Translations under genes and position numbers: made by a program
Part shown: positions 36,284 to 44,667 of the stretch, piece by piece
Layout: each line of letters opens with the position of its first letter
Position numbering within the stretch: the first letter of the stretch is position 1
Notes under the pieces: model-generated
Told to the model about the DNA's origin: nothing
What the model saw: only the letters and a program-made list of their open reading frames with translations
Database searches by the model: none
DNA from: Candidatus Izemoplasma sp.
GTDB lineage: Bacteria > Bacillota_I > Bacilli_A > Izemoplasmatales > Izemoplasmataceae
Reading direction: 5' to 3'
DNA length: 64,000 bases
Assembly (NCBI GenBank): GCA_018402725.1
Contig: JAGYII010000002.1
Location: 1-64,000 of the forward strand

Positions 36284-37717
36284 ATGTCAGTACGCGTTCG
36301 TTATGCACCCAGTCCCACCGGTTATTTACACATTGGTAATGCGAGAACCGCATTATTCAATTATTTGTTTGCGAAGAAATATGGGGGGACCTTCATCATC
36401 AGAATTGAAGATACTGATATCGAGCGTAATGTTGAAACGGGCATTGAAAACCAATTAGAGATGGCAACATGGCTCGGTTTAGATTGGGATGAGTCGATTG
36501 ATAAACCCGGTGCATACGGGCCTTATCGTCAACTTGAAAGATTGGAAATTTATCAAAAATTTGCCAATCAATTATTAGCCTCAGGTCACGCGTATAAGTG
36601 TTACTGTACCAAGGAAGAATTAGACGCCGAAAAAGAAGCGCTCCTTGCTAAAGGGGATGACCGCTTTCATTATTCTAAAAAATGTCTTCACGCTCCCGAA
36701 CAAGATAAACCATTTGCGATTCGCTTTAATGTCCCGGCTTCAAAAAGCTACACCTTTAACGATATTGTTAAAGGGGAAGTGACCTTTCAAAGTGAAGATG
36801 TGGGCGATTGGGTAATGGTTAAACAAAACGGGATTCCTACTTATAACTTTGCGTGCGTCGTAGATGATCACTTAATGGAGATTTCTCACGTCTTAAGAGG
36901 TGAAGACCACATCACTAATACGCCCCGTCAAATGATGGTTTTTGAAGCATTAGACTGGACCATCCCGACGTATGGCCACATGACGCTTATTGTGAATCAC
37001 GACGGTAAAAAACTTTCCAAGCGCGATCATGATATTTTGCAATATATTGGTCAATATCAAGACAAGGGCTATTTACCAGAAGCATTATTCAATTTTATTG
37101 CTCTCCTTGGATTTTCTCCGGGTGAGAAAGAGCTATTGACCAAAGAAGAAATGATTGAAGCGTTTGATGCAACCAAACTATCTAATCACCCCGCAACGTT
37201 TGATACCCAAAAACTCGATTACTTTAATGCGCAATATTTAAAAAGATTAGAGATGGATGCCTTAAAAACGTTAACCCGTCCATTTGTTGAAAAAGAAGGA
37301 ATCTTAAAAGGTCGCTCGGAAGAGTGGTTTGAAAGTTTGCTGGCTGTATTCCAAGAGAGAATGGTCTGTGGCGAGGACATCATCACCCTTTACCATGATT
37401 TCTTAGAGCAACCCTTCACCTGGGATGATGAAGCGAAGCAGGTCATGTCAGAACCCACGGTTAAATCGCTTATCCATACATTTGCAGCGTCATTTAAAGC
37501 TTTGAAGCCCTATGATCCTACGAGCCTTAAGGCTTTGATTCAAGCATCTGGGGAGGCCACCGGAAGTAAGGGTAAAATGTTATTTATGCCCCTCCGCTTA
37601 GCCACCACCGGATCCATGCATGGGCCTGAACTTCCTAAACTTTTACATTTGCTAGGTCAAGATTTAATTCAGCAGCGTCTTGCGCAATCAATCGCTTGGT
37701 TAAATGGTGCATCTTAA
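36284..37717 (+). CDS. gltX: Glutamate-tRNA ligase
   Basis: 477 residues, normal. The HIGH-type motif HIGN is at residues 16-19 (APSPTGYLHIGNARTALFNYLF) and KLSKR is at about 243-247. The protein type in Gram-positive relatives often charges tRNA-Gln as well, with GatCAB then converting Glu to Gln; whether that applies here cannot be told since a glutaminyl-tRNA ligase is not in view. Own promoter and strong Shine-Dalgarno GGAGG. Confidence 0.96.
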   Translation: MSVRVRYAPSPTGYLHIGNARTALFNYLFAKKYGGTFIIRIEDTDIERNVETGIENQLEMATWLGLDWDESIDKPGAYGPYRQLERLEIYQKFANQLLASGHAYKCYCTKEELDAEKEALLAKGDDRFHYSKKCLHAPEQDKPFAIRFNVPASKSYTFNDIVKGEVTFQSEDVGDWVMVKQNGIPTYNFACVVDDHLMEISHVLRGEDHITNTPRQMMVFEALDWTIPTYGHMTLIVNHDGKKLSKRDHDILQYIGQYQDKGYLPEALFNFIALLGFSPGEKELLTKEEMIEAFDATKLSNHPATFDTQKLDYFNAQYLKRLEMDALKTLTRPFVEKEGILKGRSEEWFESLLAVFQERMVCGEDIITLYHDFLEQPFTWDDEAKQVMSEPTVKSLIHTFAASFKALKPYDPTSLKALIQASGEATGSKGKMLFMPLRLATTGSMHGPELPKLLHLLGQDLIQQRLAQSIAWLNGAS

Positions 37718-37724
37718 ATCGTTG

Positions 37725-37733
37725 TGATATAAT
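37725..37733 (+). promoter_or_regulatory. Extended -10 promoter of the cold shock gene
   Basis: TGATATAAT gives an extended -10 (TATAAT at 37728-37733), 33 bases before the ATG. No clear -35. Confidence 0.65.
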
Positions 37734-37766
37734 AGATTTAACAATTTTAAAGGAGATTTTCATTGC

Positions 37767-37970
37767 ATGACAGGAACAGTTAAATGGTTCAATGGTGAAA
37801 AAGGATATGGCTTTATTACCGATCAAGAAGGCCAAGATATTTTCGTTCATTACAGTGCGATTAATGTCGAAGGATTTAAGACTTTACATGAAGGTGACGC
37901 CGTTACCTTTGAAGTTACTGACAGTGATCGTGGACCCCAAGCTGCAAACGTAGAAAAAATTGTAAAGTAA
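37767..37970 (+). CDS. Cold shock protein (CspA family)
   Basis: 67 residues, the usual size. A single OB-fold with RNP-1-like KGYGFI and RNP-2-like DIFVHY nucleic-acid binding motifs ([17 protein letters not shown] at the start). It acts as an RNA chaperone. It has its own promoter and terminator, so it is a single-gene unit. AAAGGAG lies 11 bases before the ATG, a slightly long spacing. Confidence 0.96.
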   Translation: MTGTVKWFNGEKGYGFITDQEGQDIFVHYSAINVEGFKTLHEGDAVTFEVTDSDRGPQAANVEKIVK

Positions 37971-37996
37971 CAGGGACTTCGGTTCCTGTTTTTTTT
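37969..37996 (+). terminator. Rho-independent terminator after the cold shock gene
   Basis: Hairpin with arms AACAGGGAC and GGTTCCTGTT around a TTC loop, then a run of eight or so T. Confidence 0.85.
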
Positions 37997-38054
37997 CGCC
38001 ATAAACGGCTTAACAATTATGTTACAATAACGGTGAGTTATTGAAGGAGTTTTT

Positions 38055-39392
38055 ATGCGTATTTACAACACACTCTCTCGCCAAACGGAACCATTTAAAT
38101 CGATTCATCCTGGCATCGTCAATATCTATGTTTGTGGACCAACCGTCTATAACTTCATTCACATTGGCAATGCCCGTCCGGTGATCTTTTTTGATGTGGT
38201 CAGACGGACCTTTGAATATTTAGGTTACTCAGTAAAGTTTGTCTCTAACTTAACAGACATAGATGACAAGATTATCACCCGTGCTAAAGAACTTGAAGTC
38301 AGTGAACAAGAATTGACTCAAACTTTCATTCGAGCCTTTTTAAACGACGTAGAAAAACTAGGATCTTCCACAAAGTACGATTCCCCCAAAGTCACCGATC
38401 ATATCGACCCCATCATTCGTTACATTGAAAAGTGCGTGAGCTCAGGGTTTGCCTATGAAGCCGACGGTGATGTCTATTTTGATGTGTCAAAACTTAAAGA
38501 TTATGGCATCTTATCCCAACGCCATTTATCCGAACAAACGCAAGGTGAAAAATCATTAAATAACGATAAAAAGAAAAACCCTTTAGACTTTACCCTTTGG
38601 AAAAAAACCGAAGAAGGGATAAAGTTTAAAGCTCCTTGGAGTGAAGGACGTCCAGGATGGCACACCGAATGTGTCGCCATCATCGAGGATACTTTTGGCG
38701 AAAAAATTGATATCCATGGGGGCGGAAGTGATTTAATTTTCCCTCATCACGAAAACGAAATGGCCCAAGCCCAAGCGGTTTCAAACCACCATTTAGCTAA
38801 TATTTGGATGCACAATGGTCACCTTCAAATTGAAGATGAAAAGATGTCAAAAAGCAGTGGTAACATGATTTTCGTCAAGGATATTGACGTTGATCCGATG
38901 GGCTTTAGACTCTTTACACTAGGCACCTATTACCGGGCTCCTTTGATGTATTCAGAGGATGCTTTAAGTACGTATGTCAATGAATGGGACCGTTTAAAAA
39001 GAACCTATTCTCAAGCCTTCTATGCCCTTGATTTAATTGAGTATTTAGACGAAAAACCGAAGACATATCCTGAAATCGAAATCTTACATGATCAATTTAT
39101 TGATGCTATGTCTGATGACTTTAATACCCCTAATGCTCTGACATCGATGTATGCAGTGGTGAAGATTTTGAATCAAAAACTTCGGGAAGATGATGCCTTT
39201 GAAATGATCTTAGCCGCGTACAAAAATTTAGACACGATGTTTTCAATCTTAGGTTTAAAAGTTTCACTTAAACGACTAACAAAAGATGATCGTAACATGT
39301 ACCATGCGTGGAAAGACGCTCGGAAAAATAAAGATTATGAAACCGCCGATCGCCTCCGTGAGAAACTGACTGAACGCGGCATTCTCGCATGA
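38055..39392 (+). CDS. cysS: Cysteine-tRNA ligase
   Basis: 445 residues. CGPTVYNFIHIGNARPVIFFD contains the zinc-ligand Cys and the HIGH-type motif; GWHTECVAI and HHENEMAQAQ complete the zinc site; KMSKSSGNMI is the KMSKS loop. It starts the cysS-mrnC-rlmB-sigma series, as in Bacillus. A TACAAT at 38023 may be its -10, but no good -35 is visible. No T-box. Confidence 0.97.
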   Translation: MRIYNTLSRQTEPFKSIHPGIVNIYVCGPTVYNFIHIGNARPVIFFDVVRRTFEYLGYSVKFVSNLTDIDDKIITRAKELEVSEQELTQTFIRAFLNDVEKLGSSTKYDSPKVTDHIDPIIRYIEKCVSSGFAYEADGDVYFDVSKLKDYGILSQRHLSEQTQGEKSLNNDKKKNPLDFTLWKKTEEGIKFKAPWSEGRPGWHTECVAIIEDTFGEKIDIHGGGSDLIFPHHENEMAQAQAVSNHHLANIWMHNGHLQIEDEKMSKSSGNMIFVKDIDVDPMGFRLFTLGTYYRAPLMYSEDALSTYVNEWDRLKRTYSQAFYALDLIEYLDEKPKTYPEIEILHDQFIDAMSDDFNTPNALTSMYAVVKILNQKLREDDAFEMILAAYKNLDTMFSILGLKVSLKRLTKDDRNMYHAWKDARKNKDYETADRLREKLTERGILA

Positions 39393-39763
39393 AGCTTCCG
39401 AGTGGCCAAGCGCTCGCTTATTTAGGCGATGCCGTTTATGAAGTTACCTTGAGAAAATTAGCCATTGAAAAAGGGGTGGATACCCCTGAAAAACTCCATC
39501 AAACAGTCGCTTCTTTAACGCACGCTCAAGCTCAATCAGATGCCTATCTTCAGTTACACGATGAATGGACCGATTCTGAAGTAGAGTACTTCAAAAAAGG
39601 ACGAAATGCCCCGGTATCTAAAAAGTCACGGTCGGTCTCTTTAGAAGTGGCCCATGAGTCCACCGGCTTTGAAGCGATTTTTGGAGCCCTCTATTTAAAT
39701 CAAGCCCACGACCGAGTCACCCATTTATGTAGGCTTATCATCGAAGGTCATTTATCAAAATAA
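39389..39763 (+). CDS. mrnC: Mini-ribonuclease 3
   Basis: 124 residues: an RNase III catalytic domain without the dsRNA-binding domain. LAYLGDAVYEVTLRKLA carries the catalytic Asp, and STGFEAIFGALYL the second acidic pair. In B. subtilis it matures 23S rRNA ends. It overlaps cysS by four bases. Confidence 0.95.
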   Translation: MKLPSGQALAYLGDAVYEVTLRKLAIEKGVDTPEKLHQTVASLTHAQAQSDAYLQLHDEWTDSEVEYFKKGRNAPVSKKSRSVSLEVAHESTGFEAIFGALYLNQAHDRVTHLCRLIIEGHLSK

Positions 39764-39827
39764 TTTCCCAAATCAACTTTAAGATATTCAAGAAAATCAA
39801 ATGCTAGGATGAAAGGGCAGGTGACCT

Positions 39828-40523
39828 ATGATAATTTATGGAAGAAACCCCATTAGTGTTGCATTGAGCAAGGGCCGCAAGGTTCATGCCTTCTTTGCCC
39901 TCAAAGGATTTAACGATCCGCATCTTAGCCCCTATCTTGAAAAAAGCCCACTAACGTGGCAAGACAAAATGGTGCACCAACAAATGTTTGGGTATGACAC
40001 CCAGGGCATTGCAGCTGAAGTTGAAGACTACCCCCTTCACGATTTATCTCGACTAAACGCTTTAAAGCACCCCATGCGCATCGTACTATTAGATGGCGTC
40101 ACGGATCCGCATAACTTTGGAGCGATCATCCGTAGTGCAGAGGCGTTTGGATTAGATGCGGTGGTGATCCGTAAGGACCGGAGTGTCTCCATTACCCCGG
40201 CGGTGGTTAAGGCTTCTTCAGGCGCAATCGAAACCATCGATATTGTCCAAGTTACCAATATTCACCAGACCATTTTGGCTTTACAAAAACAAAATGTCTT
40301 TGTGTATGGATTGGCCGGTGAGGGGAATCATGACCTCTCAACGCTTGCTCATCCAGGTGCCATCGCCGTTGTCTTAGGGGCCGAAGGAGATGGCATTTCT
40401 AATCTTGTAAAGAAAGTGTGTGACGGGCTGATTAAGATTCCAATGTCAGGCCAGATTGAATCACTTAACGTTTCAGTCGCAGGGGCCATTGCCTTTCACG
40501 AGATGCAAAAAGGGCGAACGTGA
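39828..40523 (+). CDS. rlmB: 23S rRNA (guanosine2251-2'-O)-methyltransferase RlmB
   Basis: A SpoU-family (SPOUT knot) methyltransferase, 231 residues. The three motifs are LLDGVTDPHNFGAIIRSAEAFG, AVVLGAEGDGIS and IPMSGQIESLNVSVAGAI. The N-terminal substrate-binding domain is present (IIYGRNPISVAL). Overlaps the sigma factor gene by four bases. yacP, which lies between these genes in B. subtilis, is absent. Confidence 0.95.
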   Translation: MIIYGRNPISVALSKGRKVHAFFALKGFNDPHLSPYLEKSPLTWQDKMVHQQMFGYDTQGIAAEVEDYPLHDLSRLNALKHPMRIVLLDGVTDPHNFGAIIRSAEAFGLDAVVIRKDRSVSITPAVVKASSGAIETIDIVQVTNIHQTILALQKQNVFVYGLAGEGNHDLSTLAHPGAIAVVLGAEGDGISNLVKKVCDGLIKIPMSGQIESLNVSVAGAIAFHEMQKGRT

Positions 40524-41089
40524 TTAAATATCGCGACCTTAACGATCATGAGATTATTTACTTGATCGTCGAGGGCGACGAAGATGCATTCGCACTAATG
40601 GTTGAAAAGTACAAACCACTGATTTACCGAATCATTTATCATTTCAGGCTCGCCTATATGCTTGATGATATCTATCAAGAGTCCGTTATCACACTCCATA
40701 AGTCAGTGTTTGCTTATGATGCCTCATTTAATAAAACGTTTACCCGGTTTCTAGAACTCAACTTATCTCGTATGATGATGTCTCAAATTCAACGATTAAG
40801 GCGTCACTCCGAAACTTTATTTCTTAATGAAAAGCCTCTGGCTCAACGTTTTCATGCTCAATGTGACCATAGTCCTTACTTTGACTTGTACATGGGCGAC
40901 ATTAAAAAAGCTCTGACTTCAATTGAATATAAAGCCTTCTTAAGAAGAGACATCCAACTTAGATCGATTGAAAAGATTGCCAAAGAATTAGATTGTGGGG
41001 TGCATAGTGTGTATAATGCATTACACCGTGCACGGCTTAAAGTTAAGCAATTATTCCCCGATGAGCTTGACAAAGACCGTGCTATTTGA
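40520..41089 (+). CDS. Sigma-70 family factor, SigH-like
   Basis: 189 residues. Region 2 is recognisable at about residues 10-90 (FALMVEKYKPLIYRII...DDIYQESVITLHKSVFAYDAS...FTRFLELNLSRMMMSQIQRL). Region 4 is a helix-turn-helix at the C-terminus (IEKIAKELDCGVHSVYNALHRARLKVKQLF). Its place between rlmB and rpmG-secE-nusG is where sigH (spo0H) lies in Bacillus, which supports the name. Similarity to SigH in sequence is modest, so the regulon is unknown. Translationally coupled to rlmB. Confidence 0.88.
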   Translation: MIKYRDLNDHEIIYLIVEGDEDAFALMVEKYKPLIYRIIYHFRLAYMLDDIYQESVITLHKSVFAYDASFNKTFTRFLELNLSRMMMSQIQRLRRHSETLFLNEKPLAQRFHAQCDHSPYFDLYMGDIKKALTSIEYKAFLRRDIQLRSIEKIAKELDCGVHSVYNALHRARLKVKQLFPDELDKDRAI

Positions 41090-41125
41090 TACATTATTTA
41101 TTTGCAAGTGCAAAGGATGATTTGG

Positions 41126-41272
41126 ATGAAAAAAAAGGTTTCACTCGCGTGCAGCGAATGTGCTCAAAGGAACTATTCAATTGACCCCAGCTCATCACGC
41201 ACCACGCGTCTAGAAGTTAAAAAATATTGTTCTAAATGTAAACGACATACGTTGCACAAGCAAACGGTATAG
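41126..41272 (+). CDS. rpmG: 50S ribosomal protein L33, zinc-binding type
   Basis: 48 residues. The two C-x-x-C pairs (CSEC and CSKC) show the zinc-binding form. The ending [14 protein letters not shown] is canonical. It precedes secE as in most Bacillota. AAAGGATGA lies upstream of the ATG. Confidence 0.94.
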   Translation: MKKKVSLACSECAQRNYSIDPSSSRTTRLEVKKYCSKCKRHTLHKQTV

Positions 41273-41281
41273 GAGATTCTC

Positions 41282-41701
41282 ATGGCCGAAGAAAAAAAAT
41301 CATTTAATGTCTTAAACATTTTAAAAAAAGAGTATCCCTTTGAAGGTATTTTACTGGGTCTTTTAGGGGCTTTAGTTTTAGTGCTTGGGATTTATATTTT
41401 TGAAGGTGAAGTCTTAGAAGTTAGATTAACCGAGTGGTGGATTTTTGATGCCCCTTGGAAAATCATTACCTTCTCATTTATCATCATGGCCATTGGAGCT
41501 GCGGCTCTTATTTATGCCATTGCGCCCTTCTTCATTCCTGGTTTAAAAGAAATGAACAAAGTATCTTGGCCCACTCGGAGCATGTTAAATAATTATTTAT
41601 CTCGTGTTTTTGGGTTCTTGCTTATAGTCGCCGTGATGTTTATCCTTTATGATCTTGTTTTTGTTCCACTATTTAATTTCCTTTACCAGTTAGGAGCTTA
41701 A
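41282..41701 (+). CDS. secE: Protein translocase subunit SecE with N-terminal extension
   Basis: 139 residues, about twice the usual 60 of Gram-positive SecE. The C-terminal third is canonical: KEMNKVSWPTRSMLNNYLSRV followed by one membrane span. The N-terminal part adds two more hydrophobic segments (about 20-41 and 61-87), giving a three-span protein as in E. coli. It forms the clamp around SecY. It is directly followed by nusG. Confidence 0.93.
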   Translation: MAEEKKSFNVLNILKKEYPFEGILLGLLGALVLVLGIYIFEGEVLEVRLTEWWIFDAPWKIITFSFIIMAIGAAALIYAIAPFFIPGLKEMNKVSWPTRSMLNNYLSRVFGFLLIVAVMFILYDLVFVPLFNFLYQLGA

Positions 41702-41702
41702 T

Positions 41703-42251
41703 GTGGCTGATTTTTATTCTCAAAAAAATTGGTACATCGTTCAAACCTATTCAGGCTTAGAAAATTCGGTCAAAGTTAACTTAGAGCGCCGGATTGATAC
41801 GATGCAAATGGAAGACAAAATCTTTCAAGTCGTCATTCCTGAAGAATTGACCTATGAGAGAAAATCAGATGGTTCAATGAAAGAGAAACTGGTTAAAATC
41901 TATCCCGGGTATGTATTTATTGAGATGATTGTGACCGATGACTCATGGTTTGTGGTCAGGAATACCCCAGGAGTAACCGGATTCCTAGGTTCTTCTGGAG
42001 GCGGAACTAAACCGATTCCCCTTCCCCCTGATGAAATTAATCCAATTCTTAAAAAAGCCGGTCTAATGGCCGCGCCTAAACTCCATATCAGCTTGGGTGA
42101 CAAAGTACGCGTTGCTGCAGGCCCCTTTAAAGACCAACAAGGTGTTATCGATGAAATTGATATCGATCGTAGTGTGGTCACCATCTTAGTTGAAATGTTT
42201 GGACGGGAAACCCCAGCTGAACTCGGCTTTGATGAAATTGAAAAATTATAA
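41703..42251 (+). CDS. nusG: Transcription termination/antitermination protein NusG
   Basis: 182 residues. The NGN domain (NWYIVQTYSGLENSVKVNLERRI and YPGYVFIEMI) is followed by a C-terminal KOW domain (GDKVRVAAGPFKDQQGVIDEID). It couples RNA polymerase with ribosome or Rho. The start is GTG at 41703, one base after the secE stop, with TTAGGAGC inside secE as Shine-Dalgarno. Confidence 0.96.
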   Translation: MADFYSQKNWYIVQTYSGLENSVKVNLERRIDTMQMEDKIFQVVIPEELTYERKSDGSMKEKLVKIYPGYVFIEMIVTDDSWFVVRNTPGVTGFLGSSGGGTKPIPLPPDEINPILKKAGLMAAPKLHISLGDKVRVAAGPFKDQQGVIDEIDIDRSVVTILVEMFGRETPAELGFDEIEKL

Positions 42252-42258
42252 TTAATCC

Positions 42259-42287
42259 TTGAAATTTAAGTGCACGTCACGTACAAT
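42259..42287 (+). promoter_or_regulatory. Promoter of rplK-rplA
   Basis: TTGAAA (42259-42264), 17-base spacer, TACAAT (42282-42287), 76 bases upstream of rplK. Confidence 0.82.
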
Positions 42288-42309
42288 TATCAAGCGTGCA
42301 AGATAACGC

Positions 42310-42339
42310 GTGGAAGGGCGAATCGCCTGTTGACCACAT
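42310..42339 (+). promoter_or_regulatory. Probable L1-binding operator in the rplK leader
   Basis: GTGGAAGG...CTGTT-GACCACAT forms a short stem with an asymmetric loop, as in the L1 site on 23S rRNA helix 77 and known L1 mRNA operators. A close copy precedes rplA at 42818, which supports the call. Confidence 0.6.
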
Positions 42340-42363
42340 CACGATCGAAAAGGAGGTTTAATC

Positions 42364-42789
42364 GTGGCTAAAGAAATTAAATCATTAGTAAAGTTACAAA
42401 TTCCGGCAGGAAAAGCGAATCCAGCTCCGCCCGTGGGTCCCGCCCTCGGACAAGCAGGGGTTAATATTCAAGATTTCTGCACGCAATTCAACGAACGAAC
42501 TAAAGATAAGATGGGTAATGTTATCCCTGTTGTCATCACCGTGTTTAACGATCGTAGTTTCACATTTGTGACTAAAACACCCCCTGCTTCAGACTTACTT
42601 AAAAAAGCAGCGGGACTAGACAAAGGTGCAAGTGCATCTTCAAAAGAAGTAGCGGGAAAGATTTCTCGCAATCAACTTCGTGAAATTGCGGAAACCAAAT
42701 TGCCTGACTTAAATGCGAACGACGTCGATGCCGCAATGAATATCATTGCTGGGACCGCTCGCAATATGGGCATTGAAATTAAAGACTGA
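42364..42789 (+). CDS. rplK: 50S ribosomal protein L11
   Basis: 141 residues, normal. [28 protein letters not shown] and the C-terminal RNA-binding domain ending [15 protein letters not shown] are canonical. The start is GTG at 42364, 6 bases after AGGAGG. L11 binds the GTPase centre of 23S rRNA. Confidence 0.98.
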   Translation: MAKEIKSLVKLQIPAGKANPAPPVGPALGQAGVNIQDFCTQFNERTKDKMGNVIPVVITVFNDRSFTFVTKTPPASDLLKKAAGLDKGASASSKEVAGKISRNQLREIAETKLPDLNANDVDAAMNIIAGTARNMGIEIKD

Positions 42790-42817
42790 TTCCATTTAGT
42801 TGTGACATGCAACTGAA

Positions 42818-42847
42818 TGTGGGAGGAAGTTTTCTGTTAGACCACAT
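42818..42847 (+). promoter_or_regulatory. Probable L1-binding operator upstream of rplA
   Basis: ATGTGGGAGG...CTGTTA-GACCACAT has stem ATGTGG/CCACAT (42817-42822 with 42842-42847) and repeats the layout of the site before rplK. It lies in the rplK-rplA intercistronic gap, overlapping the region just before the rplA Shine-Dalgarno. Confidence 0.65.
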
Positions 42848-42862
42848 TTAGGAGGATTTATC

Positions 42863-43555
42863 ATGCCAAAAAAAGGCAAAAAGTACTTAGCGGCGCTTGA
42901 AAAAGTAGACCGTACCAAAAAATACAGTGTAAAAGAAGCCGTTGATTTAGTTAAAAAGATTTCCTTTGAAAAATTTGATGCCGGGGTTGAATGTGCGATT
43001 CGTCTCAACTTAGACCCTCGTCAAGCCGATCAAAACTTAAGAGGTGCCTTCGTGTTACCTCATGGGACCGGTAAAGTGAAACGAGTAGCCGTCTTTGCTC
43101 AAGGCGATAAAGCCAAAGACGCAAAAGAAGCTGGCGCAGACATTGTCGGTGCTGAAGACCTTGCGGAAAAAATCTTGGCCGGATTCGAAGACTTTGATGT
43201 CATCGTTGCAAGCCCTGATATGATGGCGATTGTCGGTAAACTTGGCCGGACACTTGGACCGAAAGGTTTAATGCCCAATCCAAAAGATGGAACCGTCACC
43301 GCAGACATAAGTAAAGCCGTTGAAGAAATTAAAGGCGGTAAAGTATCATACCGTGTTGATAAAGTTGGAAACATGCATGCCATCGTCGGAAAAGTAAACT
43401 TTGATGCTGCTAAGTTAGTTGAAAACATCCAAGCGTTCTATGATACAATGGTCAGAGCAAGACCAAGTACAGTCAAAGGAACCTTCGTGAAAAATATTGC
43501 GATTGCTTCCACCATGGGTCCAGGTGTTATCTTAGATCCTGATTCCATTATGTAA
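42863..43555 (+). CDS. rplA: 50S ribosomal protein L1
   Basis: 230 residues, normal. The family signature [25 protein letters not shown] lies near residues 115-140. L1 forms the mobile stalk at the E site and usually represses its own operon. Twin motif copies upstream fit such feedback. AGGAGG Shine-Dalgarno. Confidence 0.98.
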   Translation: MPKKGKKYLAALEKVDRTKKYSVKEAVDLVKKISFEKFDAGVECAIRLNLDPRQADQNLRGAFVLPHGTGKVKRVAVFAQGDKAKDAKEAGADIVGAEDLAEKILAGFEDFDVIVASPDMMAIVGKLGRTLGPKGLMPNPKDGTVTADISKAVEEIKGGKVSYRVDKVGNMHAIVGKVNFDAAKLVENIQAFYDTMVRARPSTVKGTFVKNIAIASTMGPGVILDPDSIM

Positions 43556-43676
43556 TTATTGAAATTAAAAGCGAATAAACCCACCGTCGAAGACTTAGGG
43601 GCGCAAGCTTAATCATCCTAACGAGACAAACTTGGAAATTCCATCCACTTTTGTCTTCGCAAAAGTGGGTTTTTCA
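43556..43676 (+). promoter_or_regulatory. L10-type ribosomal leader of rplJ-rplL
   Basis: The 120-base gap between rplA and rplJ holds the sequence block typical of the Bacillota L10 leader (ACCCACCGTCGAAGAC...GGGGCGCAAGC...). It ends with a terminator-like hairpin. Such leaders bind the L10-(L12)4 complex and control rplJ-rplL. Recognised by likeness, not by search. Confidence 0.7.
43645..43674 (+). terminator. Attenuator hairpin in the rplJ leader
   Basis: Perfect arms CCACTTTTG (43645-43653) and CAAAAGTGG (43660-43668) around a 6-base loop, then GTTTTT. It lies immediately before rplJ, as expected of the regulated terminator in an L10 leader. Confidence 0.8.
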
Positions 43677-43708
43677 TGCCAAAAATCATGAAAAAAGGAG
43701 GAATGAAA

Positions 43709-44203
43709 TTGGTACGTAAAGCGATAGAAAAGAAAATCTTTGAAGTTGAAACTCTCACCGAGAAGATGAAATCTGTTCCCTCATTTGTCGTTGTTGACTA
43801 TTTAGGACTTACTGTTGAAGCAGTAACGACCTTAAGACGTCAATTATATGATGCGAAATGTGAGTTTAAAGTTATCAAAAACAACATCATCCGCCGGGCA
43901 GCGATTGCCGCTGGGCTCGATGATTTAGCGGATGGATTAGTTGGCCCAAGTGCTGTAGCCTTCTCCAATGAAGACCCCGTCGCTGCTGCAAAAATTCTTT
44001 ATGAATTTGCAAAAACACACGACGCTTTGAAACTCAAAAAAGGAACCGTCGATTCACAAGTCCTTAGCGTTGAACAAGTTCAACAATTGGCAAAAACTCC
44101 ATCACGCGAAACCTTACTTACAATGTTTGCAGCAGGTTTACTCCAACCCATCAAAGAAGTGGCGATTGGATTACAAATGCACATCGAAAATTTAGAAAAA
44201 TAA
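43709..44203 (+). CDS. rplJ: 50S ribosomal protein L10
   Basis: Base of the L7/L12 stalk. I place the start at the TTG at 43709, which lies 7 bases after AGGAGG and gives 164 residues ([19 protein letters not shown]), close to the 166 of B. subtilis. In-frame ATGs exist at 43676-43690 and 43703, but the first precede the Shine-Dalgarno and the last is one base from it. [21 protein letters not shown] is diagnostic. Confidence 0.93.
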   Translation: MVRKAIEKKIFEVETLTEKMKSVPSFVVVDYLGLTVEAVTTLRRQLYDAKCEFKVIKNNIIRRAAIAAGLDDLADGLVGPSAVAFSNEDPVAAAKILYEFAKTHDALKLKKGTVDSQVLSVEQVQQLAKTPSRETLLTMFAAGLLQPIKEVAIGLQMHIENLEK

Positions 44204-44225
44204 TAATCTTAGGAGGATTAAAATT

Positions 44226-44600
44226 ATGGCTGGATTATCAAATGCCGATATCATTAAAGCATTAGAAGGAAAAACATTACTTGAACTCAAAGAACTCGTA
44301 GACATGATGAAAGAAACATTCGGAGTTGACCCAAGTGCGGTCGCCGTTGCTGCACCAGGAGCTGGCGCAGGCGCTGCAGATGCTGCACCGACTGAAGTCA
44401 GTGTCATCTTAGTCAATGCAGGCCAAGGTAAAATTGGCGTTATCAAAATCGTTAAAGAACTCACTGGCCTTGGCTTAAAAGAAGCTAAAGACTTAGTGGA
44501 CGGAGCACCTAAAGCTGTTAAAGAAATGATTAGCCCTGAAGAAGCAGCATCCATCAAGGAAAAACTTGAAGAAGCCGGCGCTGTTGTCGAAATTAAATAA
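44226..44600 (+). CDS. rplL: 50S ribosomal protein L7/L12
   Basis: 124 residues, normal. An N-terminal dimerisation helix, an Ala/Gly-rich hinge ([14 protein letters not shown]) and the factor-binding C-terminal domain ([28 protein letters not shown]) are clear. It recruits translational GTPases. AGGAGG Shine-Dalgarno; terminator follows. Confidence 0.98.
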   Translation: MAGLSNADIIKALEGKTLLELKELVDMMKETFGVDPSAVAVAAPGAGAGAADAAPTEVSVILVNAGQGKIGVIKIVKELTGLGLKEAKDLVDGAPKAVKEMISPEEAASIKEKLEEAGAVVEIK

Positions 44601-44617
44601 CTTACGCATAGCCAATT

Positions 44618-44646
44618 AAAACCTGAGAGGAAGTCTCAGGTTTTTT
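44618..44646 (+). terminator. Rho-independent terminator after rplL
   Basis: Arms AACCTGAGA and TCTCAGGTT around a five-base loop, followed by TTTTTT. Confidence 0.88.
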
Positions 44647-44667
44647 GCCTATAAAAAGGAGGTGGCT

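Noticed and set aside
36226-38054. T-box riboswitches upstream of gltX and cysS
   Set aside because: The transcribed leaders are only about 20-30 bases, too short for a T-box, and no specifier or antiterminator sequence is seen.
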